This document shows positions 16,301 to 27,084 of a stretch of DNA of 64,000 nucleotides, piece after piece. Origin of the DNA: Allacma fusca (Eukaryota > Arthropoda > Collembola > Symphypleona > Sminthuridae). The stretch is from contig OX359249.1 in the NCBI GenBank assembly GCA_947179485.1, forward strand, positions 38,674,250 through 38,738,249, given 5' to 3'. The stretch's first letter is position 1. Each line of letters starts with the position of its first letter. The translations under genes and the position numbers were made by a program. Below the pieces are notes generated by a model that saw nothing but the letters and a program-made list of their open reading frames with translations, was not told where the DNA came from and searched no databases.

Positions 16301-19300
16301 CCAACTGATGCGAGTTTAGTGTTCTCTTTTCAATGCTACATTAATCAAGGAGTTTTTTTTTTGCTTCCAGTATTTCAAGATCTTCCCGTTTCCTCATGTG
16401 TTTACACTAATGCTCATGGTAGGATCTCCGAAGGAAGGTTTTTGCCAGGAGAATATATACCTTCATCATTTTACGTATGTATTGAGCCACCTAATAATAA
16501 TGTCAGCCTTACTTGTACTGTTTACAGCTCTAGATAAAGCCAATATGTAGGCCTCTCATGACAGGCAGGATTTCCCAGACCTCATTCCTTATTTACAGTA
16601 GGCTTTAAAACTTTGTTTTGTTAGCTGTATCCACACAAAAAAAGAAGCGAGATTTAGACCATGATTCCTTCCTGTGACTTGTTCTCACAGAGTTAATTAT
16701 TAAATTTGATTGAAACACTGGAAAATTAGTTGTGCTTCAACTGTTTGCATTTTGTTACGCTATTGTGTTCTTCCAGTATTCACGGAAAAATACTCACCAT
16801 GAATGCGCATATGTACTGCCGATGCACGTAGGTGACTGTTGACATTAAAAAGCCCTGAGGTCTAACAAACAGTAATTTAATTCCGTCGCTAGGAAATCTG
16901 ATGTGGTATCTATACACAAGATGTGATTGGTTCGTAGAAGGCAGACTACAGGCAGAAAAGATAGCTGGATGTGTGGTTAATTTTTATCTCAAGCTGGAAG
17001 GGGGTAGGACATATTGTTACCCCAACGGAGTCAATAATGCAAACACTTGACAAATACAGTCCTGAAGTACCCAGGGTAGGGGAACCCACGCTTATACAAA
17101 ATACTCTTTCCTCATGGCTATTTTCTATTTGGTAGAATTAGCTCTGTGGTCTAGTCACATCTCTGGATACCCACGGAAGTTCCTCAATATCGACTTGCAG
17201 TTTAGCTCAAACCTCCGTCTTCCTTCTTGGTAATTCTCAAGCGTCTCAACTGGATAAATGTTTAGTTGAGCAGTACAATCGAATGTGATGTGTATCTCCT
17301 AAGCTGGTGAATGTCTGCCCAAATGTATTTATGGATGTGTGCGTAGCAATTCTCGTATTTATTTAGTTCTTGGATTGAATTCAATTAAATTTTTATTAGG
17401 TAAAGTTCTTCCGAAACTGCTCAAAGGGGGATGAGTATTTTCCCTCAAATCTCTTTACGTAACTGTATACGCTAGAAGTATTGTGCGTGTACATATTAAA
17501 GTAGCATTTGAGGACTCATGCTTAGCTATATCTATAATGTATGTATGTACATACAAGTCTGTGCTTTCAGAACCCTCCAAATAGTTTCCCTTTTCTGTTT
17601 CTCTTCATCCCTCACTCAAGCTATAGGAATACCTTGTGGGTCTCTGCTCGTATGTTTCCACATACATAATTATAGGTAGGCAGTTGCAGTATCTGTTCTT
17701 TTGGGATCTAAACATCCATTTAACAATTTCGAGAATTTTTCTTTTCTCGTAATACGTACCCATTGCTGTGTACTTTGAGCGTATGTTATGTTGGAGGTCT
17801 GTACGTGCAACGTCAGTTCAGTTGATTGTAAGTAACAATATGCTTCAACAACCTTACTACTCATCCCTATGGATGCATGTGTGGGCTGCAATGTTATTTG
17901 TATGACTACTGGAACAGGGACAGAGTCGACAGAGGAACCCAACCCAGCAGCTTCTGGTGTCCCTTGTGGAATCACCATTGAGGGTGTCCGCCCCAGTCGA
18001 GGTAAACATGTGTTCTTTGTCCTTTATTGTATACAAATGAATTCTTTGCTTTCTCCTGCGGAGTGTATTCGCGTACTTAGCTACACTTGCAGACTACATA
18101 TACATGCTCGATGAATTGCCGTTTTTGCTTTTATACGACTAAATTTACATTCCTTATGTTGTGTCTCCAGGCGCTCCCAGCAAACGGAAGGAACGGAGGA
18201 AGGAAGGACAGGAGGGAAAAAGTGCATAAGGGAAGGATGAGAATGTGCAAGGCAGGACTCGCATAACTGTAAATAGCCAAATACTGTAGCCGTGGAATCC
18301 CAAAAACGGAGGCCTGTGAGCAATGTCAATGACTAACGTAATAAAATAATAGAGCACAATCAATGCCCCTACTTACTTTTGCTTTGGCTTATTTAACTAC
18401 TGAGCATGGGCTTCTCGTACCTATCTGACATTGTATCTTAAACATTCACACAACTCCACACTCAAAGCCACCTACTACAAGTATCCTATTTCCAATTCAA
18501 GGGTGAACAATAAACGTGCGTACACCAACATACCTTTTTTTTTTTGTATAACTTCAAGTTTTCTGTTGTAGTCATTAACTGAAACGAGCTACATTGACAT
18601 GCTCAATAGGGCCCCACTGTTTAGTTCAGTACTTATTGGCCATATTGTTAATGTTAGTTTTTTTTATCCCAGGCATAGCCTTATTTATTTTTATTTTTTT
18701 TTTGTGGAGAAAAAGGTAAAATGAAAGTTAGAGAATGTTTCCGTTTTGGGTTACGAGCATGTACAGCAGAGTCGTGTAAATTTGTTCTATGTAGTGTATG
18801 ATTGAAATGCCGGCATGCAATAATAATTCATGTTTTTTTTTGGGTACACTGTCGTTCGATTTGTTCAACTTTTAGGGAATATTGTCCCGACGGTAGGGCA
18901 AGGGAATGGAAGGAGGGAAAGAGATAGAGAGGGGACGATGGGGAATAGACGCGTGGAAGAAAACTAATATGTTGGACTCTTTGTGAAAGACACAATAAGA
19001 AAATTTCCAAGGAATGTAGAAGCAATTTGCATTTTCCGGGTAAACTTTCCTACACGTACAGCATTTGGGTTGTGGGTTTAAAAGAAACCGATAAATCTTT
19101 AATCTTCTTATGCTTACTTCCGAGGTATAGAGTGGAGCTCCTGCCGTACACACCAGCTTCATAGGAAAAGCACTTCTAACCTCTCTCCTGAACGGTTCAT
19201 GGTCTTTCGATACGCAACTTACTCTCGTAAGGTTTTGGGATGGCTATTCCAATGTTCGACTGTCTTTTCAACTCGTTTTTTCCTCCTTATATTCACCATT

Positions 19301-20489
19301 CTTTCCCTTTCTATGGGTCCATGTATCCCTGTGTTTAGCAGTCAATGGCAGTTTTTATGGCAAGCTGAAATTTATTCCCGAAGGGAATTAAAAAATGTGC
19401 GTGCTTGTACAGACATACGGGACCATATAACATATGTACATAATCCCTACCTTACGCATTTATGATCTCATAGCCCATGCATACTTTCTATGACAGTTCC
19501 ATCCCACCCACTTTGATTATGCTGACGTATGTACGACACATTGGCTTGCATATCTCTAACAAAATTTCCCCATGAGCATTCATTATGAGGAACTACTTCG
19601 ACCTTATGCTTACCGTATACTTTATTATAAAAAGGGATTCCTTGGGCTTGACTCTTAGGGACACTTTACCGCCAAGTAAAAAAGATTTTTATTTAGTTAC
19701 TTTGTAAATTTTGGTATACTTTTATATTTCATGTAATTATTCAAAAAAAAAAGTAGTTGCAACTCGAAAATACATGTATGTAGGTAGCAGTTATAAAAGA
19801 GGTGTCATTTAATTATCATTGTAGTGATTACCAACGTCTTCAGATTAATCAAATGTCATTGAAAATATATTCGTTACGCTTCACCCTTTCTTTCGACTTG
19901 TACTATTGATGCTATAAAGGCCTCTATAATTTTTGTGATTTTAATCTTACCCATTTGACAGTTCTATTATGTACTTATAATTGCCTAAAAAATTGTGGGA
20001 AAAAATGTCATTCTTGGGTTCCATGAAAACTTACAGGACGGAGCCCTTGACAAAAAATATACCGCGACTCTCTCCTGTTGATAATTCATAAACCGGGGAG
20101 GAATACTGATAGTAAGCTGAGTGTTGTTCACGTTCTATAAGTTATGTAAGCATCTATTGTCATTATATTTCCTGGGTGTTCCTTCCCTGCGATATTTGTT
20201 GTTGTGGTGGTAATGTGTTTCACTAGTGACACTCATTGTGAGAGGAGCAATGGACATGTACTGTGATGCGGTTTAGCTCTGTAGCCGACGGTTTTTGAAA
20301 AATGCTCCCATTCATTTTATTTAGTAGTTACATCTTACAGAACCCCCTCACTTGACATAAATTTTTCATGGAAATACATACAGTCAAGAAGGTTTTAAGT
20401 GTGAGACCTAAGGCCTTATGAACCGGTATGATGAGGTGGGGGCAATAACTGTATTATGATATTAATGATTCATAGGCGTAGTAGAAGGA

Positions 20490-20540
<51 letters not shown>

Positions 20541-21166
20541 TATCATTGTCGTTCTTTCTCAGGTTGAGGTTTAATAATGTTTAGCAGTAAATAGTCATTA
20601 AGGCTGGGAAAGAAGGAGGGAGACCTTCTTAGGCCTCCATGAAGGGAATAATACTTTCTGTACTCTCTACATACGTGCATGCATAAGAGCTAAGATTCTT
20701 GGTATTAATAACAAATGAGATTGCTTATTGAGTCATACCTATAGGTGTATACCGTCAGGGGACGATAGCTCTTGTGAGAAAGATGGCTAGCCATAGGCAT
20801 CCCCCAGTAGTCATTCCACCACAAATTGGTCCATGGAGAACTGGGCCGAATGTCTTGGTTACGAAGAATGCTCATATGATCATCATGAACAAAGTCTCCT
20901 TCTAAACTATTCCAATAAACAGTGACTGCCAGGAGGAAAACGAATCCCGACAGAAATGTTCTTTTGAAAACAAGGTCAAGGGTTTGGTTCTGCCGTCTCC
21001 TTCCACGAACAGGGAAAGGGAAATATTCCCACCAGGAAATACAAGCCGGAGATTTGCGCTTCCTTGATGACCATGGCGTTGGTGGTGATGATGATGAGCC
21101 CAACGTGGAGGAGGAGGATGATGATGACGGGGACGACGAATGCCCCAGACTAGTGATGAGAGTCAT
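1224..21166 (-). CDS. TMTC1: TMTC1-like protein O-mannosyltransferase, N-terminal 586 residues, 11 exons, 3' end outside window
   Basis: TMTC proteins are multipass ER-membrane GT-C glycosyltransferases that add O-linked mannose, notably to cadherins. They have a membrane half followed by TPR repeats. The exons are 20739-21166, 11110-11290, 10333-10406, 9519-9677, 9134-9215, 8476-8579, 7643-7826, 7005-7129, 6053-6217, 3796-3909 and 1224-1367. Every junction has GT-AG and all phases agree, giving 1760 nt (586 codons plus 2 nt). Visible hallmarks are the first-loop GDFVHDD acidic motif (residues 90-96), SHKSYRPLT (130-138), GRAD, MLTKETGITVLG, DNPAA, YDWQMGSIPLVES, PASNLFFPVGF and AKVHYNYANL opening the TPRs. 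The YDWQ.GSIPLVE..WD.RNL string points to TMTC1 rather than TMTC2-4; that choice is from memory of the family. The remaining TPRs should lie left of base 1. Start chosen: first ATG of the long open exon 1. Confidence 0.9.
3796..3909 (-). CDS. TMTC1: TMTC1-like exon 10 (first TPR)
   Basis: This 114-nt exon encodes SGLRENPGNAKVHYNYANLQ and DLGNAEMAVKHYKIAI. It is the first TPR unit after the membrane half, with the invariant NAKVHYN start. Acceptor ttcacag, donor gttagt. Confidence 0.9.
4322..4345. repeat. (CT)12 microsatellite
   Basis: A pure CT run inside the TMTC1 intron between exons 9 and 10's flank region. Confidence 0.95.
6053..6217 (-). CDS. TMTC1: TMTC1-like exon 9
   Basis: This 165-nt exon encodes IGVCILTAHGLELMKKRF, the last membrane segment (FLLTLLCLMLMSFSV), and the link to the TPR half (KTWNRN..W...SSLFE). 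The acceptor tttgtag was chosen because it rebuilds the conserved Y.PS.G.CIL junction. An alternative upstream AG would add nine residues. Donor gtaagt. Confidence 0.88.
7005..7129 (-). CDS. TMTC1: TMTC1-like exon 8
   Basis: This 125-nt exon encodes FISLPFLPASNLFFPVGFVA and AERILYTP, the highly conserved P..PASNLFF.VGFV.AER.LY.PS block. Acceptor tttcttgcag, donor gtaccg. The last Ser codon is completed by exon 9. Confidence 0.9.
7353..7373. repeat. Poly-T run (21 T)
   Basis: A homopolymer in the intron between TMTC1 exons 7 and 8. A similar 19-T run is at 8022-8040. Confidence 0.95.
7643..7826 (-). CDS. TMTC1: TMTC1-like exon 7
   Basis: This 184-nt exon encodes LTYAFLPVFHFWLIVCPYRL followed by YDWQMGSIPLVESLWDIRNL, the strongest TMTC1-type signature in the gene, and then a membrane segment. 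The donor gtatta is weak, but its position is fixed by phase with exon 8. Confidence 0.9.
8476..8579 (-). CDS. TMTC1: TMTC1-like exon 6
   Basis: This 104-nt exon encodes LRLALMNGTFPRFSRQDNPA and the start of the next loop. It is the conserved R..LMNG..P.F...DNPAA lumenal motif. A second AG 11 nt downstream would break the phase, so the outer acceptor (aatag) was chosen. The acceptor has a poor pyrimidine tract. Donor gtaagt. Confidence 0.85.
9134..9215 (-). CDS. TMTC1: TMTC1-like exon 5
   Basis: This 82-nt exon encodes WLINLGAKGEDQ..PTQLRRRLAF, a loop with a basic RRR run leading into the next helix. Acceptor tttctag, donor gtaagt. Confidence 0.85.
9519..9677 (-). CDS. TMTC1: TMTC1-like exon 4
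   Basis: This 159-nt exon encodes a membrane segment and then AAMLTKETGITVLGINTLFD, the family's A.L.KE.GITVL motif. An in-frame TAA lies just upstream of the acceptor, so the exon start is well bounded. The donor is gtaatt. Confidence 0.9.
10333..10406 (-). CDS. TMTC1: TMTC1-like exon 3
   Basis: This 74-nt exon encodes VAGITGRADALACLLMLSSF and a few more residues. It is the conserved V.G..GRAD.L motif plus the next membrane segment. The donor is gtgagt. It leaves two codon bases, completed by exon 4. Confidence 0.9.
11110..11290 (-). CDS. TMTC1: TMTC1-like exon 2
   Basis: This 181-nt exon encodes residues 143-203. It contains a membrane helix (WFHATNILIHASVTVLLFFV) and the following FALNTVHTEA segment. 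The acceptor is ttttcccag and the donor is gtaagt. It enters after two codon bases and leaves in phase 0, matching both neighbours. Confidence 0.9.
13736..13771. repeat. (CT)n/(CTGT)n microsatellite
   Basis: A compound dinucleotide and tetranucleotide tract in TMTC1 intron 1. Confidence 0.95.
20488..20538. repeat. (AG)n microsatellite
   Basis: About 50 bp of nearly pure AG, 200 bp downstream of the exon 1 donor of the TMTC1-like gene. Confidence 0.95.
20739..21166 (-). CDS. TMTC1: TMTC1-like exon 1 (start codon)
   Basis: This exon encodes residues 1-142. It contains a cytosolic Ser-rich stretch (about 10-27), basic clusters (35-38, 55-58), the first membrane segment (about 71-85) and the lumenal GDFVHDD motif. 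That motif holds the acidic residues conserved in TMTC enzymes. It also holds W-N-D-Y-W-G and SHKSYRPLT. The donor is gtatga; the last codon is split after two bases (AG|G, Arg). The ATG is at 21166-21164. Confidence 0.9.
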
Positions 21167-22992
21167 CTCCTTCAAATACAATCAACACTGGGGTGAAGGT
21201 TAAAAGTTGAAGGGAGATCGACCCGTGCAATGCCAGATCTGCGGGCAGACAGGGGAGATAGTAAAAATGAGATCAAAAAAAAAGGGACAATGACAACCAA
21301 AAATCCTAACGGAGTCAATTTTCTTCACGGCACATTAAGAGTGGCTCGTTAGTAAAAATGACAGTTTGAGAATTGCTTGCGGCTGGATATTTTCACTAGT
21401 CATTGTATGGTTTCCTTCCTTCTGTCTTATGCAATGCAAGGAGGTCTTCGCCACGTTCCTTCTCCTCAGTCCGTACTTCTTCGGAGGAAGCTCAAGGAGC
21501 TACTGTATAACGGAGAAAAGAAACCTCAACTGCTACTGGCACTGGAACAAGTGCAACCACTCCAATCAGCATGCATAATAGAATCGTTTCTCAAGTATAA
21601 TCTCTCCATGGGAAATCCTCTAATCCCATCAATAAATTTGAATCTATGTACATCCGCTGAACCTGCCTCTGCCTCCAGTACGTGTCATCTCCTCATGTCC
21701 ACAGTTCTTGTTCTCTTCAGAAAGAAAGTCTCACCCTACATTACAATGTCATTCTCAAGTTTTCTTGTCGTCACTCAATTCCTCCGAGCAGGATTAAAAG
21801 ATATTTCACCTCCAACACTCTCCAAATCCTGCGAACCTTGCTTTTTCAAGTATCAATCCAAGTATTAATGTTTAATTCGATTTTCGAGAGTAACTGCTCA
21901 CTGAATTTTCAGTAGTGTTCCACTTTTGATACATGACGGGAGACTTGGTCCGTTATACAGTTTGTACAGTATTACAGTTCTTGTGAGAACACCCACCAGC
22001 GCAATTTGACACAACAGCCCGATCACTATCTTTATTGAGCTGTAACAGCTTCTCTGGAGGGTGGTTAAATTCTGCTGAAAATTCTCACTTCATAGGGTAC
22101 ATTATCAGATGAGGACTAAAATGTCAGCAGTTTCACATAATGTAAACAAATAGTTTAGCCTGAGGATATCCGAGAGTGGAGCTGAGAAACGTGTTCTTTT
22201 TACGATTTCCCTTATCTCTCCACGAATCCTCTCCTTGCCCTTATGATTTTACTTTTTTGTAAGGATTAAATTTTGATAAACCCAACTCTGTGAAAGTCGT
22301 TTGGTGTAATAATAAAATATTATTATTATTTCCAGGCCTTCAAATTACACACTCGTTCAGCTCCTAATAATCTTTGTTGGATTAGATCCAGGGTTATTAT
22401 TACATTAATGTCTGGAACTTGGAAGTTAAGTGTTTGGATTTTGAAAGGGAATTACGAAACAATTCTCCAACGTGAATCCAATCGAAGCGTTTGGCGTGCA
22501 CTGGAAAATTTGGAGTTATAGCGAGTAGCACTGACAGAGGTTCGAGGAGGCTGCTGTTAGAAAACAACCGGTCGTGGAACTGATCACCCCACGCACGAGG
22601 TGCCGGGCTTTTATTCCATTTCCGACACCGCCACGCAAGTCAGGCCTGTGAAAGCGAGAGCTTGGAATATATGCTCAAATGTTTGTATCTCTCAGTCAGT
22701 CTTCCGTATTCTGTCTTGTACTACTCAACTGTAAGTTGTTGTTGGTTCATTGCAGCATGTAACAGTCTGGAGTTGAGTTTTATGGAGAAATCATTTTCTC
22801 TCACAACTTATTAGGGTCTAACCCCGAGCTCTGGAAATAGTTATGAAAGAACAATTAAAATTGAAGATGATCAAAAGTCAGTACTGAAGGAGCGCTGTTT
22901 CTTATACGAAATCTTACAATTAGCATAGATACATATTTAGACCCTGCTCAGTCTAGCTGCTGGTTATGTATTTACAGTCACCAAGTTATATG
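21167..22992. other. Region upstream of the TMTC1 start, probable 5' UTR/promoter
   Basis: No exon with convincing splice signals was found. Several frames are open between 21366 and 21915 on the plus strand because the stretch is poor in stop codons. None carries a recognisable domain. Confidence 0.4.
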
Positions 22993-23518
22993 CAGGGTGT
23001 CTCAGACCCTTTACACTCTTTAAGCCCACATAATGGAGTGGTTTGAATTTTGAAGTGTCGGCACTTGTATCAAATCGTATTTCAGATTTTCTCAAATTTA
23101 TTTGATTGATCTAGGTCAATTCTTGATGTCGAAGGGGTTGCAAATGTGAAGCAAAATTTTTAAGGATTTGTTTTTGAACTATTTTTTTTGTAACTGAATT
23201 TGTCCCAGGAAAAACATACGAACTTAGGGATTGCTCATGATAAAATTTCCTACAGGCAAGAACAAATATATTTTATTCCTGTGAAAAATTGTGTTTACTT
23301 GAACTTCGTACCCATAGATAGCAATTTTGATACAAATTCATCAGGAGCAAAAGCGAGGAAAACATAGATAAGGAAAATTTTTCGAGATTGCAAATCTATC
23401 AGACAAGAACATGGCGTAATTTTTTAAAATTTGGAAAACCGGGTCGTAGTAAATTGAATGGGGACCATTCATAATCATTCTGAGGGCTAAAGTGGAGAAA
23501 ATGGTACGAGACACCCTG
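22993..23518. mobile_element. Non-autonomous inverted-repeat element (MITE-like, mariner-type ends)
   Basis: An exact 11-bp terminal inverted repeat, CAGGGTGTCTC, begins at 22993. Its complement GAGACACCCTG ends at 23518. Weaker matching continues inward (ACC.TTT). TA follows the right end directly and lies two bases outside the left end. The element is 526 bp and encodes no transposase, so it would be mobilised in trans. Tc1/mariner assignment rests on the CAGGGTG-type end and TA flanks, which is suggestive only. Confidence 0.6.
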
Positions 23519-24192
23519 TAAAAAACAAAGCTGGTAGCCCCGTTTCGACGAAGTTCCGGGTGATTCTTGGGCAAGAAAGTAAATAAAGCGAGTAAAATAT
23601 AACGAGCTGTATTTCTGTTGGTTGTCATTTGACATGTGAGTTTTGTTGTGTATAAGGGGGCTGAAGCCAGGAGTTTCTCCTCGTTGCAGCTGAGTTTTTC
23701 CAATGATACGCATGGGTTTCCCAACCCTGCGGAACAGGGTATTTTACTGAGATATGTATTCCCGAGCAATACGCATTTTCCAGTGATGACTGTAATCCTG
23801 GAAAGCATAGTTAATAATTGATCATGGAGAAGGGTCGAAACGTCCACATTAATTCAGGGTTCCTGGTTAAAATTTCATGAATTATTATGTAATGATTCTC
23901 TCTTTCTTTGCTCCTGTGTAAAGTATCCACGCAATGGAGGAAAGCGTTGCCCATCTGTAGACACACTCAGAACCAATTGCTAGGTTGAAGCTTATTTGAA
24001 TTAGAGAAATGCAATTTACAAGGACTGAAATCCCTGTTTGGCCAAGTGCAACTTGTAATCAGAGAGAGGTGCTCCTCTCACTCGTCCCGACCCTCACTGA
24101 AGGAAGACGAGCAGGAACTGGAGGGAGAGGTCTTGAGTATACTGGTCTGGGAGTACTAGTTGTTGAGCAGTCCGTATCCCTAGGAAAGATAC

Positions 24193-24212
24193 AGAGAGAG
24201 AGAGAGAGAGAG
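24193..24212. repeat. (AG)n microsatellite
   Basis: A short AG run in intergenic DNA. It creates a spurious Arg-Glu repeat in a plus-strand frame. Confidence 0.9.
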
Positions 24213-27060
24213 AAAGAGTGGGAAGAAGAGCGGAAAAATAAGACAAACGGTAGTTTTTGTGTGCTTGGAATAATGGATGAATGCCACGCTGTATTACTGT
24301 AGGTCAGCACGCACCAGCATTAGGCTGATCGTCCCTAACTGTGATCCTTTTTTTCAAAGAAAATCCGATTCTATTATCTTTGAAAATAATGCAATTTGTC
24401 TAGGATTCTTGTGTGGTTCACTACTCTGCGTGGGAAAAATATATTGGCTCATCCCATCTGCCGATCACCTTCTCCAGCAAAAACTTTTACAAAACTAACC
24501 CACCCTCAGTTTCTCATCATAACTCCACCGGTACTTAACGTGTAGTCAGACAGACCCGTTCCTGGTATATGCCCTCCCTATAATGTACGTTGTTGTAGGT
24601 AACGACAACTAATGTGCTTTATTACCTCAAAGCTTTTCATAGGTTTTAGAAAGTGTGTCCCAACTTGGTTCACTTGTAGTTTGTATCCATTTCCAACTCG
24701 TTACGAACTGTCGAAACCTTTTCGCACTCTTCTCTTCTAACTCCTCCCCTGCCGGAGGTACATGAAATACACAGGTTACTATTTTCTCAATGGGTTCTCC
24801 CTCCACATGGTCTCACACGTAAATCCACACATTGAATAACACTTTTCCCCACACATCCAACAATAAGTTCTTAGTACACTCTATACTTCAGTATAGCTCA
24901 CAATCCATTGAATGTATGTACACTGATATAGTAGTATTTTTGTGAGAGAAACGTGTTCAGCACGCGCCTTCCTCTAATACCTGACGTAACAAGATTTCAA
25001 TAATTTACTTTCCATTTGATTTTATGATGGTCCTCTCATTTTATTAAAAAAATTGAAAACTGACTACAACCATGCTACCCCGTAAATTGTAAAGGTTGCT
25101 GTAAATTCTATGGGTATGGGATACACGTCCTCTCCCTTGTATCTGCACCACTTCGTTTAAGTTTAAGACCGGGCTTCATATAGGTATATCTATACATACT
25201 TGTAGACAAATGATGCTTTTGAGTGGCAAGCGAAGCGATGGAAAAATCCATTCTTGCTTTAGCAACTATTAGATTACATACCTCCTTATAGGGATTTGTA
25301 TTACTTTCTCTCGTGAAAAACTATAATTAAATTGAATGACGGGGCAAGTTTCTTTTCCGAATGATTTTGCACTTATGTTATTTCAAATATACCTACATTA
25401 ATATTCTCGACGTACTATTAAATATCGAACAGATATAGGAATCTACATGTTGCTTCTATGTAAATATGTCGTCATAGTAATAAAATTCTGTCTGGAGGTT
25501 ACTTTGTCCAATTTTTTATGCAAGTAGGATATTTGCATACAACATCCCCGGGCTGTTGTCGATCACAATAATATTACATTAATGAAAGTCACAAATGCAT
25601 AGAGGGTCTTACTTGAGGGTATATTTCACAATTGGAAATTTGTTATATTTAATTTATAGAAATTACTGACTGAAAGAACAAGACCTGAAGTAAATACAAT
25701 ATCCAATACTGACGAGAATTTATTTCAACCTTTGAACGAACGGTTCAGTTTGTTTGCGATAAACCCTATTGTACATACATATATATATAGGTAGATTTAT
25801 TACCTTCTTAGAATTGCCTTGGAGCATATGACTTAACACAACAGCGTGAAATGTGTGGGGCTATAAGAAGAGTGAGAGCTATAGCATTAATGCTGACTTC
25901 TTCGACACGTTTAATAAAGACAATAATAATAAAAGAAATTGTTTGTTAGACCAGCGGGTGAGTGTAGATTTAAGAGCATAGTGCAAGGGCTAATAAAGGT
26001 ACATAGTCATGCACATTATGTACATATGTAGGTACACACAAGCTCTTCAGAGTTCAGGGCCCATTGTTCGCAGTTTGAATGATTGTGTCTAATGGCTACA
26101 TATTTGCATTCAGGCATATAGGACAGTCACCGTTTTCGAAATGAATCATCATGTTGTTTACACTTGTGCACATTAATGTAACTTATTGGAAACGGATACA
26201 TAAGATTGTGTTTGGACCGTTTGGGACTGGAGTTACACAAGAGGGAACAATGAGCTTGTAATCCATTTTAAAGACAAGTTGCACGCTCATCCCTTAAGTA
26301 CTGCTATATTCCCTATGTAAGTCTAGTGTCTTGGCCAGCGGATGGTATTTGAAGATTGAAATGTGACGGAACGGGTGACAGAGTCAAAGTAATATAGGGA
26401 ATATCGCAATTCAAAAATACAGTCAATGGGGGGAGTAGTCACATGTGTGTGAATATATATGAGAACGTGACAGTCCGGCTGTTGAGAGGGGTAGAGTCAG
26501 AGACACACACGTTTAAATTCGGAAATGATGTGGGAGTGATCGTAAATGAATATGATCGATTGAAGAGTGTGTATGCAGGAGATTGTCAAAGGGGGAGGGA
26601 TACGCTTGTAAGAGTAGGTGCCTATAGGCCTCCATATGCTAGCCGAAGCCTCACCGTTATAATAGTAACCTAATAAGGAGCGGAGTAGTAAGGAAGCATG
26701 TAAAAAACGGTGAGAACTGGGAGTAAGAAGGAAAGAGAGATGAGATGATGTAATTTAATATAATGCGAACGGAGACGGAAGAGAAGAGGAAGGAAAGAGA
26801 AACTCGACTACTTGCAAGTCTTTCCGTATTCTTGTTCTTATTCTCCTCCAACTAATATTCGAGTGTTTGAAATTGAGACAAGAGAGTTATCCAAAAGAAC
26901 CATATTCAGCATTTGATTGTCATATAAATGGAAAGTTTTGAATACAAGGAGTGCATACGTCGGCATATTGCCGAGATGGTGGGATACGGATCATTTCAGA
27001 TCTCATAAGTTGATTCCTCTGGGACTTCTTCAGTGGTTCTCATACTTTTCCTGTACAATT

Positions 27061-27084
27061 CTCTCTCTCTCTCTCTCTCTCTCT
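27061..27084. repeat. (CT)12 microsatellite
   Basis: A pure CT run in intergenic DNA. Confidence 0.95.

Larger units (their letters stand above)
11291..20738 (-). other. First intron of TMTC1-like gene (9.4 kb)
   Basis: The intron separates exon 1 from exon 2. Protein continuity across it (TYR|INFAL) leaves no room for a missing exon. Inside are a (CT)n/(CTGT)n tract near 13736-13771, short poly-T runs, and a (GA)n tract at 20488-20538 close to the donor. Small open frames here lack coding character. Confidence 0.7.

Noticed and set aside
21377..21868. 163-codon plus-strand frame divergent from TMTC1
   Set aside because: Three overlapping frames are open in the same stop-poor stretch. No domain, signal peptide or splice context was found; it is more likely TMTC1 upstream or UTR sequence.
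23341..23847. 168-codon minus-strand frame
   Set aside because: It runs across the right terminus of the inverted-repeat element and has no recognisable motif.
24009..24302. 97-codon frame with an Arg/Glu repeat
   Set aside because: The repeat is translation of an (AG)n microsatellite.
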